Shown: positions 22,881 to 36,625 of the stretch, one piece after another
How the letters are laid out: every line of letters starts with the position of its first letter
Position numbering within the stretch: the first letter of the stretch is position 1
Assembly (NCBI GenBank): GCA_032164245.1
Contig: JAVMKO010000001.1
Coordinates: 83,077,892 to 83,141,891 of the forward strand
Reading direction: 5' to 3'
Source: Sternotherus odoratus
Lineage: Eukaryota > Chordata > Testudines > Kinosternidae
Length of the DNA: 64,000 nt
Position numbers and translations under genes: made by a program
The notes under the pieces: generated by a model
Database searches by the model: none
Told to the model about the DNA's origin: nothing
What the model saw: the letters and a program-made list of their open reading frames with translations, nothing else

Positions 22881-25800
22881 GGATATACCAACCTGTTTCC
22901 GAGGAAGAGTAGGTTGAAACTCAGAAAAATCAAAACATTTCAGTTGGATTTTTTTTCCTAAATGAAATGGAGCCGCCAGCTGCTTCCCAACTCTAGAAGA
23001 CTCCTCGACGTGCCCCTCAGAGTTGGGGGGTTCCCTGCAGAAAGCAGGGAGCCTGGAAGCCCTGAGATTTGCCCTTGCTATAGGGCAGGGAGTAAGGAAG
23101 CCCTGAGAGCACCATCCTGAACTTGGGCTTCCAGGCACCTTGCTGCAGAGCAAGGAGCCTAGACTGTGAGCCCCCTGCTAGAGCTGGGCTGCCAGGCAGC
23201 CAGGCAGCTCTGGGGTCCCTTACTCTGAGTTAGTCTGACTGGAAGCTGTGCCCTCCAGAAATGTGAGCTCCAAGCAGCTTGCCAGGTTTCTGATGCAGCC
23301 CTGCCTTGTGTTTCCACAGAAGTTTGTTGAAACCAAAACATTTCTGCAGAACATTTGGTTTCAACAAATTGGCATTTTCTGGAAGGAGCAATAAAAGGCT
23401 ATACCCTGATATGTCAGAGGTAATTTCAGTAGTGAATCTGGCATGACTTGTTTGCGTTTGTTTTTCACATGTACTCGTGGGAACCTTATTACCTTGGTCA
23501 GTATTAGGAAAGCGTATGCGGGTTGTGGAATAATTTGCTACCAGTTGTAGCATTATCAGAAATGACATATGCATGATATAGTTTGTATTATGTTTGCTTT
23601 TAATGACCCTCTACTGTTCCATTGAAATCATTCAGTTCCTATATGAGTCCCAATTGCTGAAGTTTAGAAGTGTTCAGTCTCTGCCTCATTACAGCCAGCT
23701 TTAAGATGCTAAGTACCCTTTTTTTAATTTTCTTTTTATTTGCTGTCTTTTGTAGCACCATGTTAGCAGCTCAGAAATGAATTTTTTCTGTCTTTGTCCT
23801 TTCTCCATTTGGTAAACAGGGACATACACACCCATTATTCCTAATACAGTAGGAGTTAGGAGTTTTTGTTTACTTCGTCCATGATGCTTCCCAAAAATCC
23901 CAAGAATAGTCTTTGGTTCTTGAAGGCTTCTGCCGAGCCAACATAAGGGGGTTGTTTTGCATAGGTCCTGTATAAATAGTGTCTTTTGAGATGAATTTCT
24001 CAGCAGTGGAATGTTTGTTTTCAAATAGCTGTTTAGGATTCAGTGGACTCTCCCTACCAGTTTATATACTTTAAAAAAGTAGAATGTGGGGCTTACAATA
24101 TTTGGCAGATTCTAAATGTATATTATTTTCCTTAAAGTTACAGCGAGTAGTGTCCCAGAGGAAGGCAGTGAAAATGAGGCTGTTGACTAGATGACATCTC
24201 TCTTAAGGTTTTAGGGAAGCTTACAGGCCTATGCTGCAAGAAGAAGGGGGGAAAAAAGAAAGCAAAGACCACTGATTATCCAGATTTTCCACTCCCAACA
24301 ATCCCACAAATCTGGTTTTATCCTGCTACTGTCAATACTTCAAACACTCCTTTTAAAATCTGGAACGCAGCGATTTGACTTTGTAATGTGGCACAGCTGT
24401 GTATATGGTTCTCCATTATACGTCTAGTCCTCCTTCCCCTGAGCCTTTTCCTTTTAAGGCATGATAAAGGAAAAGCAAAACAAAATAGAGATCTCAGACC
24501 CAGGAAAATAGAATCTGTGTCAGATAAACTCTATGGAAATGGATGCCAACCACTAGACTTATATTATTTTAGATCTGGATTTTTTTCTGTTCCACACTAA
24601 TCTGGAGTTGCTTGTTACGAATTTTTAACATTAGACACCCTAAATCAGGAAAATCAGGTTATGAAAAATGTTTAAGGATTGTATCCATAAAACCAATCAT
24701 GTTAAATTTCCTGTACCCTTTTCCTTCCTTTGTCTTTCGTTGCTACAGATTTGATTTAAGCAAGCTAGTTTTTGAAGGCCATGTCTCTTCCCAGCAAACT
24801 AGTTGGGGGGGGGAATCTGTGTCCGCTAAAAAATGGATGGTAATTCAAAGTCCTGTAGCACAACAGAGCCTTTGTTACGCTCCCAGAAAATCTATTCATA
24901 CACATTCAGTAGCCTAAGTGCTACTTCCTCTGTTGTCGCAATTTCTCTGTTGGACAAACCAGTCCATGCAAAATAATAAATTAAAAATACAAATATTTCC
25001 CACCGTTATTTAGACTCTGAATTTTGGTAAAAAACCTCAGGTAAAAGCACATTGAATGTGGGCCTTGAGATTTCTTCTGTTCAAAACAAGACTTGCAATG
25101 AAACAAGGAGAATCCAGCAAGGCAGACCAGAAATGACTAGGATGTCAGTCACATGAATGGCTTTTGCTGATGCTGGAGAAGACTTTCAGAAATATCCATG
25201 TGCCTATAATCCTGTTGCTAGAAGTGGGTGAGTAGCCTACAAGCAACCTTCCCTGTAATTTTGTCTCCGGAAGGAGAGCAGACCACCACAAAAGCAAGAC
25301 GAACTGTACAGCAGAGCTCTGTGTCATGGAACCTTGGGGTTGGGTTTTTTTTCTGCCAGTATACCCCACTACTGACCTGCAACAGCCCCTAATACTACTG
25401 CCGAGGGCCTGTCCTGAGCAAAGACGGCTAACTGTGCTGTGTTGTGATATAGAGTTTTTGGCCTTTTCACAGGAGTGAAGTAAGAGACTCCCAAACTAAT
25501 GGTCAGCACTGTCCCAGTTCAGAAATTGAACCAGAGTTTCAAAAGCAAAGTGCCCAACCCACTATGCCAGTTAATGTTACCTACTGGCACTGGGATCAAC
25601 CTGCTTGGGATCTTTGGAGATCTTCTGTTCATTTTTGTACCTTGCCACTGTAGAAATTGCGACACCCTTTGGGGCTCCTTCTGTTATGGAACCAAAGGAA
25701 AATCAGTGCCCTCGCTGCACCTTCACTGGTAAGCTACTCTTGCCATTCTTCTTTTCTTTCATCCATAGACTGAGTAAATAATGAGCCAAGCCTCTCCATC

Positions 25801-28800
25801 GCCACCACGCGTGCACTACGCACACACGTGCACCATGCTAATGGATTGCTTTTCTGAAATTTCAACAGCATAGACTCCTCTTTTGTATTCCATACTTCAG
25901 TTTTGCCATTATGGTGCCAAGAACTGTACCAGGGGATGAGAAAAGACATTGGACGGCACATGAGATTTTTCCAGAAGAAATAATCCAGTTTTATGAAAAT
26001 GATCCAAACCCTTGTGCTGTAAAAGAGAAAGTGCTCAGAAATGACTGCTGCATACGTGGTGCTTTCCAGTACTGCAGCTGCATTCTATGGGAGCTTATCG
26101 CTTCTGCATCAGGGGTCTGCTGCGTTGAACAGATATTTTTTTTCTCGAATGTAGGTATTCTAGTAGATCCCTGTTCTTGGATTTGTTCTCCTAGTGCATG
26201 ACTCGGAGGGAACGTCTATAATATAGTTTGAAATGTGAAGCTATTTCAGTCTCTTCAGTGAATGGTGTGTACCTCCTATAACTGCTGATAAGAGATAACG
26301 GTCGGCTCTTTTTCAGCCATCAGTTCTTTTCTTGCTACTAATGGGTGAAGAGCTGGAAAGAGAAATATTAGCTATGCTTTCTGGATCTTGTAGACTGTTA
26401 CATGTGTCTAAGGGATACCTCCCTGTCACATTAGTGATAGTGGGACAGCATTCCGCAGTTCAAGGTATTCCTTTTGGGGACTGGTATCAGGCCCCATGTT
26501 TCTGCAAAACATTTAGTGGATTTACAGAGAAGTGGAGTGGATATATTGCCATGTCTGACTGATAGGCTGAGCTAAGATGGCAGACTGGAAGGAAGCCAAG
26601 TAAAAGCTTAAACCACTACCAGGGTCCTGAAGTTGTTAGAAAGCATCACAAAGTGCTTGGTCCTAGCTTGTTTCTGACAAACAGCAATATATAGAAGCAC
26701 TGCAGGCATGGATGTTTTCCTTCCCCTTCAAGAGTCCAGGATACCTTGCATTGTGCAGAGAGGATAATAAGAAGACAGAATGTATCAGGAAGGACCATGC
26801 TACAAGCATTAGGTTTCATGATGAAATGCTGCTCATTTTACCCACGACCTACCTGCCTTCTCATGAGACACCTTCGCAAAGCATTTAGGGTCCCAGAGAT
26901 TACAAGCCGCAACATATCTCTGACAGTGCATCTGTGTGTGATGGGTCAAATTCAGTCTTTCTGCATCTTCAATATCCATCTCAGTGTGGGTTACAGACAG
27001 TCCTCCTACCTTTGGGTTTGTGTACATGCTTTAGCGCTGAAGTTCATGAGAAGCCTATTACTTAAAGGTCACCTTATAAATATAGTCTTTGCTATGCTGA
27101 CAAAGCTTTCTTTTGAGCCACTTGATATGGGGAGCTTGAGTTCCTAACATGAAGTCTTATTACTACTGACGGTGACATCAGTTCTCACAGTAAACAGGCT
27201 TCAAACTCAAGTGGTTGTTCCAACTACAATAAGTTTCACAAGGACAAGGTGGTGCATAGAAATCACTCCTCCAAAACTGATGATGAAATTTCAATGTAGT
27301 GTATTAGAATCTGTTCTTAATCTTCTCACATGCTTGTGCCTTTTCTTGCATGACTCTTTTCCACAACTGAATGAACCCCAAAGGTTCTGTCTAGAGAAGG
27401 TAAAAGCCATTAGTCCATCTATTCAGTTTTATTGTTTTAACTGACTCTTTAAGAACTATATCTTGATGTCTATCTGACTGCATTTCTCATTTGTTATTCC
27501 TTAGATTGGGATAAAATACAATAGTATGCTAAGGTACCTGTATTCAGAGTCATGCCAATGATCCCAGCCAGCTCCAGATCAGTTACTCTCCAGGATATTT
27601 GCAGGCAAACACTTGGAATTTTCCTTTAAATGCTTTATCAAAACATCATTCCTGGGACTTTCTTGCCATCTGAAATTATATTTGCCCTGCCATTATTACA
27701 GAACCTGGGCCTGATCCTCAACTGCTGTGAATTGTCATCATTCGGATCCAGCTTGTTATTTCTTTGTTTGCCGGAGCGCTTCTCTCTCACCCCCATTATG
27801 TATTTATTTTTTTTCAGAATGTTTCTCTAGTTAGTTTTGTATTATTAGAGAGAGATCTTGTCTCTTTCTATTGAAAACAAGAAAGAATATAGTTCTGTAC
27901 CATTACATGCAGTGCCTCTTTTGGGTTATTGTTAGTGTTGCTTGCTCATAACTATAATAAGTTTTATTCATTATTAGTATATTTTCCCCCAGACTGCATT
28001 CCCGGAGCTTTTCATTTCCAAGAATGAGAATCTATTATCATAGTTAATGTTGGAAAAATAAAATTCCTTCCTGTAATTCTTGAGCTCTTAAAGAAGTAAT
28101 TGCAATGTAATAGATTCCCCACTCACCTGTCCTCTATCCCTGCAGGGATGGGAATGATTTGTTTTTCTGTTAATACATTGCTTTTGCTGAAAATAAAGGA
28201 ACTGGTGGTTCTTAACGGGGTAAGTCATTTATTCCTAACCAGCAGGTAAGTATGTGCCACCTGCTGTTGAGACTGTTACTGATACTGAAATTTGAGCTTT
28301 TGATGTCCCTCTAGTCAACTTCTGGGAGCAAAGACCTAAAAGTAAAGGGTGTGTGTGTGTGTAAAAATCTGTGATAATTACCTTCTTAATACAAAAATTA
28401 CAGATAAAGACAAATTAATAATCTATTTGATCACTTCATCAGAGTTATCGTGGTATCCTCAATCTGCAATTGGCTCCATCTGAGCACCTTCTCCCTTACA
28501 GAAGGTTTTTTCTGCACCTCTTACCAGTTGCATCCCACTTATTCTGCCCTATACAAGGCACACACAACTAGAGTCTCCCATATTAAAAGGGAAAAAATAC
28601 ATGCAAGTTATTATTTTAGATGATCACTTTTATGACAGGCATCTCTTGGTTAACACCACTAATTTCAGGTAAGGCTATTTTACCCACTTTTATCACCATA
28701 GAATAGACTCATGAGATGTTTGCCCAAAAATCCACTAAAACAAAAGCTCCCAGTTCAACTATAATTTTGTTACACGACTGATTGATTGTATTCTTGACCT

Positions 28801-29451
28801 TGAATAATAAATAATGTGCAATTATAGAAGAGAGCGTATTGTACTTTATTCGGGTCAGTGGACCCTGGCGACATATCTGTTTATATCTTGATACCATGCA
28901 AAATATAGGTTGAATGGCTCCACACTTTGACCTCAAGAATTGCTTGGAAGCTTGCCAGAATCACCGATGGCTGCAGCTAATGAACACGTATTTGCATACT
29001 TAAAAACATTAAACAGCTTACAATTATAATATTTTCATGGATTTGAATCTTCCTTGATGGATTAGTACAAACTGCTTGTTTGCGTTCACTGTCAGTTATC
29101 GTATGCAACTTAGCTGTCTTTTCTTTGCATGGGGATGAAGGGAGGGTGCAGCCGTGGGTTGTGTTTGATGCCTGGCCAAACTTTAGCCAGCTCTGTCTTA
29201 CCTCCAGCTCAGGTTTGTTTGGTCTTTTACCTAATCCTTCTCCCATGTCTCTGCTTTTCCTGGTTGACTGCCAGAAAAAAAAGGCAGTTTGCAGCCTTCA
29301 TCTCCAGCCTGCTGTGGGAGTCATATAATCTGTGGCAAATTTCCGGCACTATATTGATGGGTCGTGCGCTTTCTCTTCTTGTGTGGGATTCAGGGAGCCT
29401 ATTTCTTGCCCCTGAACAGGATATTAACTGTCCCACTAGTATCCTAGAGGG

Positions 29452-29925
29452 GAGAAATGGAGAGGGAGGGACCTGGGCCCGCCCTCTACTCCGGGTCCCA
29501 GCCCAGGGGCCCTGAGGATAGCGGTAAACCACTTGGATTAGCTATTCGTTCCCCTGGCCTACTTCCCTCTCCTACCCTTCAGCTTGTGGGGACTTCCTGC
29601 CCTCTCTCTGCACAAGCCAGGTGTTCCTTTACCTTCGGTCTTGGTCTTTCTTAGCTCTCCATAGCACTTCTCCAAACTCTGCTCTGCTTTCCTCCAAACT
29701 GCTCTCTGCTCCAACTCCTCCAAACTGCTCACCGCTCCAACTCCTCCAAACTCCCTCCCCTGTCTGCCTGAAGCAGGGGGTTTTATTAAGGCCTTAATTG
29801 ACAGCAGGTGCTCCAGTTAACCTGCTGCCTGCTTCCCTAGTCTACAGGGAGCCACGCCCTAATGAGCCTTGAGTTAATATATCTCCCCACAAGCACTCTG
29901 CCACAGCTCACTGACCTCCTCTATC
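29452..29925 (-). repeat. LTR-like dispersed repeat
   Basis: Shares with 60425-60860 the run GCCCTCTACTCCGGG, then CCAGCCCAGG and GGCCTACTTCCCTC. Read on the minus strand it has CCTTAATAAAACCC, possibly an LTR TATA region. A short CTCCAACTCCTCCAAACTGCTC repeat lies at 29668-29752. Ends not located, so the LTR assignment is tentative. Confidence 0.4.
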
Positions 29926-29930
29926 ACAAA

Positions 29931-31965
29931 TCATAGAAGCTTAGGATTGGAAGAGACCTCAGCAGATCATCTAGTCCAACCCCCTGCTCAACCCCAACCC
30001 CTAAATCAGGACCAACCTCAACTAAATCATCCCAGCCAGGGCTTTGTCAAGCCGGGCCTTAAAAACCTCCAAGTATGGAGATTCCACCACCTCCCTAGGT
30101 AACCCATTCCAATGCTTCACCACCCTCCTAGTAAAAAGTTTCCTAATATCCATTCTAGACTTCTGCCACTGCAACTTCAGACCATTGCTTCTTGTTCTGT
30201 CATCTGCCACCTCTGAGAACAGCCAAGCCCCATCCTCTTTGAAACCCCACTTCAGGTAGTTGAAAGCTGCTATCAAATACCCTCTTCACTCTTCTCTTCT
30301 GCAGACTAAATAATCCTAGTTCCCTCAGCCACTCCTCATAAATTATGTGCTCCAGACCTCTAATAATTTTCGTTGCCCTCCACTGGACTCTCTCCAATTT
30401 GTCCACATCTTTTCTGTAGTGGATGGCCCAAAACTGGACATAATACTCCAGATTTGGCTTCACCAGTGCCAAATGGAGGGAAATAATCACTTCCCTCGAT
30501 CTGCTGGCAATGTTCTTACTAATGCAGCCCAATATGCCGTTAGCCTTCCTGCCAACAAGAGCACTCTGTTGGCTCATATCCAATTTCTCATCCACTGTAA
30601 TCCCCAGGTTCTTTTCTGCAGAATTGCTGCTTAGCCAGTCTACCCCCACCCTGTAGCAGTGCATGAGATTCTTCCATCTTAAGTGCAGGACTCTCTATTT
30701 GTCCTTGTTGAAACTCATCAGGTTTCTTTTGGCCTAATCCTCCAATTTGTCTAGGTCATTCTGGATTGTATTCCTACCCTCCAGCATATCTACCTGTTTC
30801 CCCAACTTAGTGTCATCCGTGAACTTGCGGAGGGTGCAATCCATCCCATCATCCAGATCATTAATGAAGATGTTGAACAAAATCAACCCCAGGATTTACC
30901 CCTGGGGCACTCCACTTGATACCAGCTGCCAACTAGACATCAAGCCGTTGATCATTATCCATTGAGCCCAGCGATCTAGCCAGTTTTCTATCCACCTTGT
31001 ACTCAATTCATCCGATCCATATTACCTTAACTTGCTGGCAAGAAGACTGTGGGAGACCATATCAAGAGCCTCGCTAAAGTCAAGGTATATCACGTCCACT
31101 GCTTTCCCCATATCCACAGAGCCAGTTATCTCATCATAGAAGGCAATCAGGTTGGTCAGGCATGACTTGCCCTTAGTGAATCCATATTGAGTGTTTCTGA
31201 TCACATTTCTCTCCTCCAAGGGCTTCAAAATGGATTTCTTGAGGACCTGCTCCATATTTTTTTCTGGAGACTGAAGTGAGGCTAATGGGTCTGTAGTTCC
31301 CCGTATTCTCCTTCTTCCCTTTTTTAAAAGATGGGCACTATGTTTGCCTTTTCCCATTTATCCGGGATCTCCCCTGATCGCCACAAGCTTTCAAAGATAA
31401 TGGCCAGTGGTTCTACAATCACATCAGCCATCTTTTCAGCACCGTTGGGTGCATTGCATCCAGCCCCATGGACTTGTGCATGTCCAGCTTTTCTAAGTTC
31501 TCCTTAACCTGTGCTTTTACCACAGAGCGGTGCTCACCTCCTCCCTCTACTGTGCTCCCCAGTGCAGCAGTCTGGGATCTGACCTTGTCTGTGAAAACAG
31601 AGGCAACAAAAGCATTGAGTACTTCAGCTTTTTCCACAACATCTGTCTGTAGGTTTCCTCTCCCATTCAGTAAGGGTCCCACTCTTTCCCTGACCTTCTT
31701 GTTGCTAAAATACCTGTAGAAACCCTTCTTGTTACCCTTCACATCCCTTGCTAGCTGCAACTCCCAGTTGTGCTTTGGCCTTCCTGATCTGGATCAGGAT
31801 CACACTCCTGCATGCTCAAGCAATATTTTTATACTCCTCCCATGTCATCTGTCCAAATGTCCACTTCTCATAAGATTCCTTTTTGTGTTTAAGCTCATTA
31901 AAGGTTTCTCTGCTGAGCCAAGCTGGTTGCCTGCCATATTTACTATTCTTTCTGCACAGTAAGGC
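29931..31965 (-). pseudogene. CR1 LINE, 2 kb of reverse-transcriptase region, minus strand
   Basis: The longest CR1 in the window, in minus orientation with its 3' end at 29931 (CATAGAAGCTTAGGATTGGAA). Reading on the minus strand from 31760: the [10 protein letters not shown] segment preceding the reverse transcriptase, [11 protein letters not shown], then YGFTKGKSCLTNL and VIYLDFSEALDMVSH holding the first catalytic Asp (plus about 31077-31093), a degraded FTDDT in place of the usual FADDT (plus about 30811-30829), the thumb (SAEKNLGITVDEKLDMSQQ, GILGCISKN), and the C-terminal end (KHWNGLPREVVESPYLEVF). Several frameshifts and stops interrupt it, so it encodes no working enzyme. Confidence 0.92.
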
Positions 31966-32566
31966 TTCTTTGCAATACAGCCATATGCTCAGATATTCCC
32001 GGACAAGTAGGAGAGGGAGGTTGGCAAATCACACTGCACTTTCTGGCCTCTCAGGACACACTCTAAAACTCCTACCTCCTCCATCTCTACCCTACTGTCT
32101 CACCATGTTGGGACTAAGCGGTCCAGAAGTAGTAGTGCAGTAGCAAATAAAAGTGGCTAGCCACTCCTTTCCATCTCCCCAAACTTGGGTATTAGTGATC
32201 TCCCACTGAGAAGTGGGGAAGAACAAAGAGGTTACTCAGGCTTTGGACAAAGTGAGAGATCCTGGGGGAGATAAGAACCTCAGGGTGGGGAAGAGAGACA
32301 TAAAGAAAGCAAGTGAGAGAGAGGTAGAAGGGGAAAGAGCCAGATAGGGACTTTTAGGTTTGAAGGGAGGAAATGAGGAAGTAGAAGTGGAAACCTTCTG
32401 GAGAAAAGCAGAATGGAGAACTGAGAGGAGGGAGATAACTCCTGTAGAAAACATGAGGGAGATTAGAACATTGTTATTGACCCTCGGAAGATGCTGTGGG
32501 GCCTGCCATCTCCCTACTGCAGATGGGGAAAGAGGAAAATTTTTGTTTTATTTTATTTTGACCATA

Positions 32567-32960
32567 CAGTAAAACCTCCATTTAACGGACTAATTCGGGC
32601 GAGGGGGTGTCCGTTAAATCAAAAAGTCCGTTATTTAATAATAATAATAATAATAATAAAAAAAGAGCGGTCGGAGCAGCAGCCCGCCCGCCACAGAGTC
32701 GGGGCGGCGGGAGGGAGCCGCCAGCCAGCCCACCCGCTTGTGGGACCCGGGCGGGAGCCGCCAGCCAGCCCACCCGCTTGTGGGACCCGGGCGGGAGCCG
32801 GGAACTGGCAGCCCGCCTTCTGCTGTGACCCGGGCGGCAGCCGGGAGCCGGCAGCCAGCCCGCGAGAAATGGTTTTCAGATGCATCAGACTTGCTCAGAA
32901 ATTTTGTCCGTTGCATCCGAAGTCCGTTAAATCGAGGTCCGTTAAATCGAGGGTTTACTG
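32567..32960. mobile_element. Tigger/pogo-like element, copy 1
   Basis: Left end CAGTAAAACCTCCATTTAAC and right end GGGTTTACTG are inverted partners, flanked by TA on both sides (32565-32566, 32961-32962) as for Tc1/mariner-pogo elements. The ends carry repeated GTCCGTTAAAT motifs. The middle holds an ATA/ATT triplet run (32636-32659) and a GC-rich 40-bp tandem repeat (units start 32713, 32753 and, partly, 32793). No transposase. Confidence 0.8.
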
Positions 32961-34777
32961 TATTCAATTTTATACACATTTAAAGCACATTGGGTACATG
33001 CTTTCCCATGGCCCACTCTAGACAGTTCTTTATTGTTATTAAAGAAGCCAGTGCTGAAAAGGCATTCTTAAGTCAAGTTTTCCTCCTAACTTACCTGATT
33101 TGTGTGTACTCAGGAAAGATTTGGAGAAGATGGGGGAAAAACAGACTTCAGTAAGGCTGCCTTATGTTGCAAATAACTGAGAATTAATTTGCAATTATTT
33201 GTTCTTTGCTGCATGGTGCTGTTGGTTATTTAATACCAAATCTTCCTTTCCAGTTGTATCTTGCTGTATGGGATCTGCAGTTGATCTACATTACCCACCT
33301 ACCCCCCCCAAATTCAGATGATCATCCTCTTTTATCTCAATGTTTTGCCTATCACTAGTTACATTCAGATTTGTTGCATATGTGCATGAGAGATATTATC
33401 TTTTCTCAAAGCAGGAAATAAGTCAGAATTCTGTTAAGACACCAAACTTTATGCTGAATCATAACAAAAAATCCAACATAAATAAAATAAAGTACAGTAA
33501 TTATAAAATAATAAAATTGCAGAAAGCCCAGCTATTCCTGAGGTGGTTTTTCAGGGTCATTTATTTTTCTGTTTTTATATTGGGCTCTCATGCACGAGAA
33601 ATTCTAAATCTAGACAAGTTATACAGCTTTCCTCGGCACCTGGTTTCCTTGACAACCATTCATATAAATAGTAAGGACCTGTTATGGGGGGGAATATCAA
33701 TATAATCGCTGCCTGTGAATCATCCAGGGGGAAAAAACAGATTCAAGGTTAAAGTTATAGGATTTAAAATTAAAACATGACCTTTGTTAATGTTTCTTGA
33801 ATACACTACAAGGACTAAGCAAAGGCACTGCATTTTCAGAGGTGACTTGCAAAGAGAGTCGTACTGTCCCTTGTCCTGGTGAAATTATTATTGGCAATAA
33901 TCATATTTTTCATTCTTTGCTCTTCACTCACACAGAATTGATCTCTCAGCCAGTTTTTGTATGTGCCAGACAGGCATTAATTTCACTCATACTGAATTCT
34001 CCAAACCTTGTCTATTAACCCAGTTTTGACAAAGATCTTGATCTTGATTCCTGCTGCCCTTGAAGGAAACAGGAGTTTTGTAGTGGGAGTGAGATCAGCC
34101 CCCCGCCCTCCCCAGCTCTCCCCTTAAAGAAAATGAATCCCCTTCTCAGAGGGCTGTTGTTGTAGGGAAGGAGAGACTGTTGAGGAGCCAACCTTGATCT
34201 GTATTAGTACCACGAGTATAAGGTATGTTTTCTTGGGTCTGAGGAGGGGCATGGGAAAAATTCACTTCAGAAAGAACTGCTTCTCCCTATGTGAATCTAA
34301 CAACACTGTGATTCAGAAAATGGCCCAGCTTTCTCTGTTAATTACATAAAGAAACATTCTCATCCAGGGTTAACAATTAGATTTTGTTGTTGTTGTCCCC
34401 TCCCCTCATTTTAAGCTTTGTGTTGCTATTTCAAGTTGGTTTTGGACCCGCTGAGTAAATTGATGGTCACTAGAAACCAAATAGCATTTTCCTCCAATTT
34501 AGTAGCAGTGTGATAACCACAGCTCTAACAGTCCTATGCTAAATACATATTAGCTGCCAGGGCCCCAACTGGTAAATATATATATTTCTGTGCACAGCAA
34601 CAACAAAGCTATCAATAGTGTAATCAAAACAGGTGTGGACACAATTATCTACTTTCTTCAGCAAGATATCTGTCAGACCAAGCAAATGTAGTTTTGTTTA
34701 ATGAAACTACACTATTGTAATAGTTAGATTAACATCAGAATTTCTAGTAACATTTCCTAATGCATATATAGATTGAG

Positions 34778-35342
34778 GTAACAAAGTCCTGTGGCACCTT
34801 AAAGACTAACTATAAAGTTTTGAAGCATAAGCTTTCGTGGGCTAATACCCACTTCGTCGGATGCAAGCAGTGGAAGTGTCCAGAGGCAGGTATAGAAAAG
34901 TAGGCAAGTACCAGGTGGGAGGTAAAAAGGTTAGTCCAATTAGGCTGAACCAGCTTGTTATCTCCGATCAGGGAGGGTGGGTTATTCTTCTAGCATTTGA
35001 ATGGAGGGTGTGAACATGGAGAGAGGAGAAACTATTTCTGTAATTAGCAAGCCATTGTAAGTCTTTGTTCAATCCACCCCCCATTCAAATGGTAGAAGAA
35101 TAACCCACCCTCCCTGATCGGAGATAACAAGCTGGTTCAGCCTAATTGGACTAACCTTTTTACCTCCCACCTGGTACTTGCCTACTTTTCTATACCTGCC
35201 TCTGGACACTTCCACTGCTTGCATCCGACGAAGTGGGTATTAGCCCACGAAAGCTTATGCTTCAAAACTTTATAGTTAGTCTTTAAGGTGCCACAGGACT
35301 TTGTTACCTCTGCTATTCCAGACTAACACGGCTACCTCTCTG
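34778..35342. mobile_element. Retroposon copy arranged as a 235-bp foldback
   Basis: Left arm 34778-35010 is the reverse complement of right arm 35076-35310 with only about two mismatches that I can find, both near the inner end. A spacer of about 65 bp separates them. Only the right arm continues into the family's 3' end (CCAGACTAACACGGCTACC, CTCTGATA). Flanks (34764-34777 and 35343-35356) share 13 of 14 bases, ending TAGATTGAG, as left by target-primed reverse transcription. Related copies: 40991-41115 and 62212-62426. Confidence 0.75.
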
Positions 35343-35537
35343 ATATGTAGATTGAGTTACTCTTCTTGGGATACATGAAGACTTCTGCTAGCAAAGAATG
35401 TAGCTGTTTGGTTAGAGACACTTGTGGCTTTGAGTGGCACCTCTGCTCCATAGAGTGCAGTGCAGTTCATTTCTGGGTGCAATTCATGATGGTTGTTTTG
35501 TTTAGTCTTGTGTTCAGTGGCCAAGATTTTCTAAAAT

Positions 35538-36625
35538 TATAGAATCATAGACTATAAGGGTTGGAAGGGATCTCAGGAGGTCATCTAGTCCAACCCCCTG
35601 CTCAAAGCAGGACCAATCCCCAACTAAATCATCCCAACCAGGGCTTTGCCAAGCCTGACCTTAAAAACCTCTAAAGAAGGAGATTCTACCACCCCCCTAG
35701 GTAACCCATTCCAGTACTTCACCACCCTCCTAGTGAAAAAGTTTTTCCTAATATCCAACCTAAACCTCCCCGTCTGCAACTTGAGATGATTACTCCTTGT
35801 TCTGTCATCTGCCACCACTGAAAACAGTCTAGATCCATCCTCTTTGGAACCCTCTTTTAGGTAATTGAAAGCAGCTATCAAATCTCCCCTCAGTCATCTC
35901 TTCTGTAGACTAAACAATCCCAGTTCTCTCAGCCTCTCCTCATAAGTCATGTGCTCCAGCCCCCTAATAATTTTTGTTGCCCTTCTCTGGACTCTTTCAA
36001 TTTGTTCACATCCTTCTTTTAGTGTGGGCCCCCAAACTGGACACAATACTCCAGATGAGACCTCACCACTGTCGAATAGAGGGGAACAATCACGTCCCTC
36101 AATATGCTGTGAATGCCCCTATTTATGCCATTAGCCTTCTTGGCAACAAGGGCACACTGTTGACTTATATCCAGCTTCTCATCCACTGTAACCCCTAGGT
36201 CCTTTTCTGCAGAACTGCTGCTTAGCGATTCAGCCCCTAGTCTGTAGCAGTGTATGGGATTCTTGTGTCCTAAGTGCGGGACTCTGCACTTGTCCTTGTT
36301 GAACCTCATCAAATTTCTTTTGGCCCAATCCTCTAATTTGTCTAGGTCCCTCTGTATCCTATCCCTACCCTCCAGCGTATCTAGCACTCTGACCAAACTT
36401 GCTGAGGGTGCAGTCCACGCCATCCTCCAGATCATTGATAAAGATATTGAATAAAACTGGCCCCAGGACCGACCCTTGGGGTACTCCACTTGATAGTGGC
36501 TGCCAACGAGACATGGAGCCATTGATCACTACCCGTTGAGCCTGACGATCCAGCCAGCTTTCTATCCACCTTATGGTTCATTCATCCAGCCCATACTTCT
36601 TTAACTTACATGCAATGAGCATGTA
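35538..36625 (-). pseudogene. CR1 LINE 3' part, minus strand
   Basis: CR1 in minus orientation with its 3' end at 35538 (AGAATCATAGACTATAAGGG). Minus-strand translation gives, from upstream, [57 protein letters not shown] and the C-terminal [19 protein letters not shown]. Compared with the other CR1 at 29931 it is better preserved, but still carries frameshifts and starts only within the palm region of the reverse transcriptase. Confidence 0.92.
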
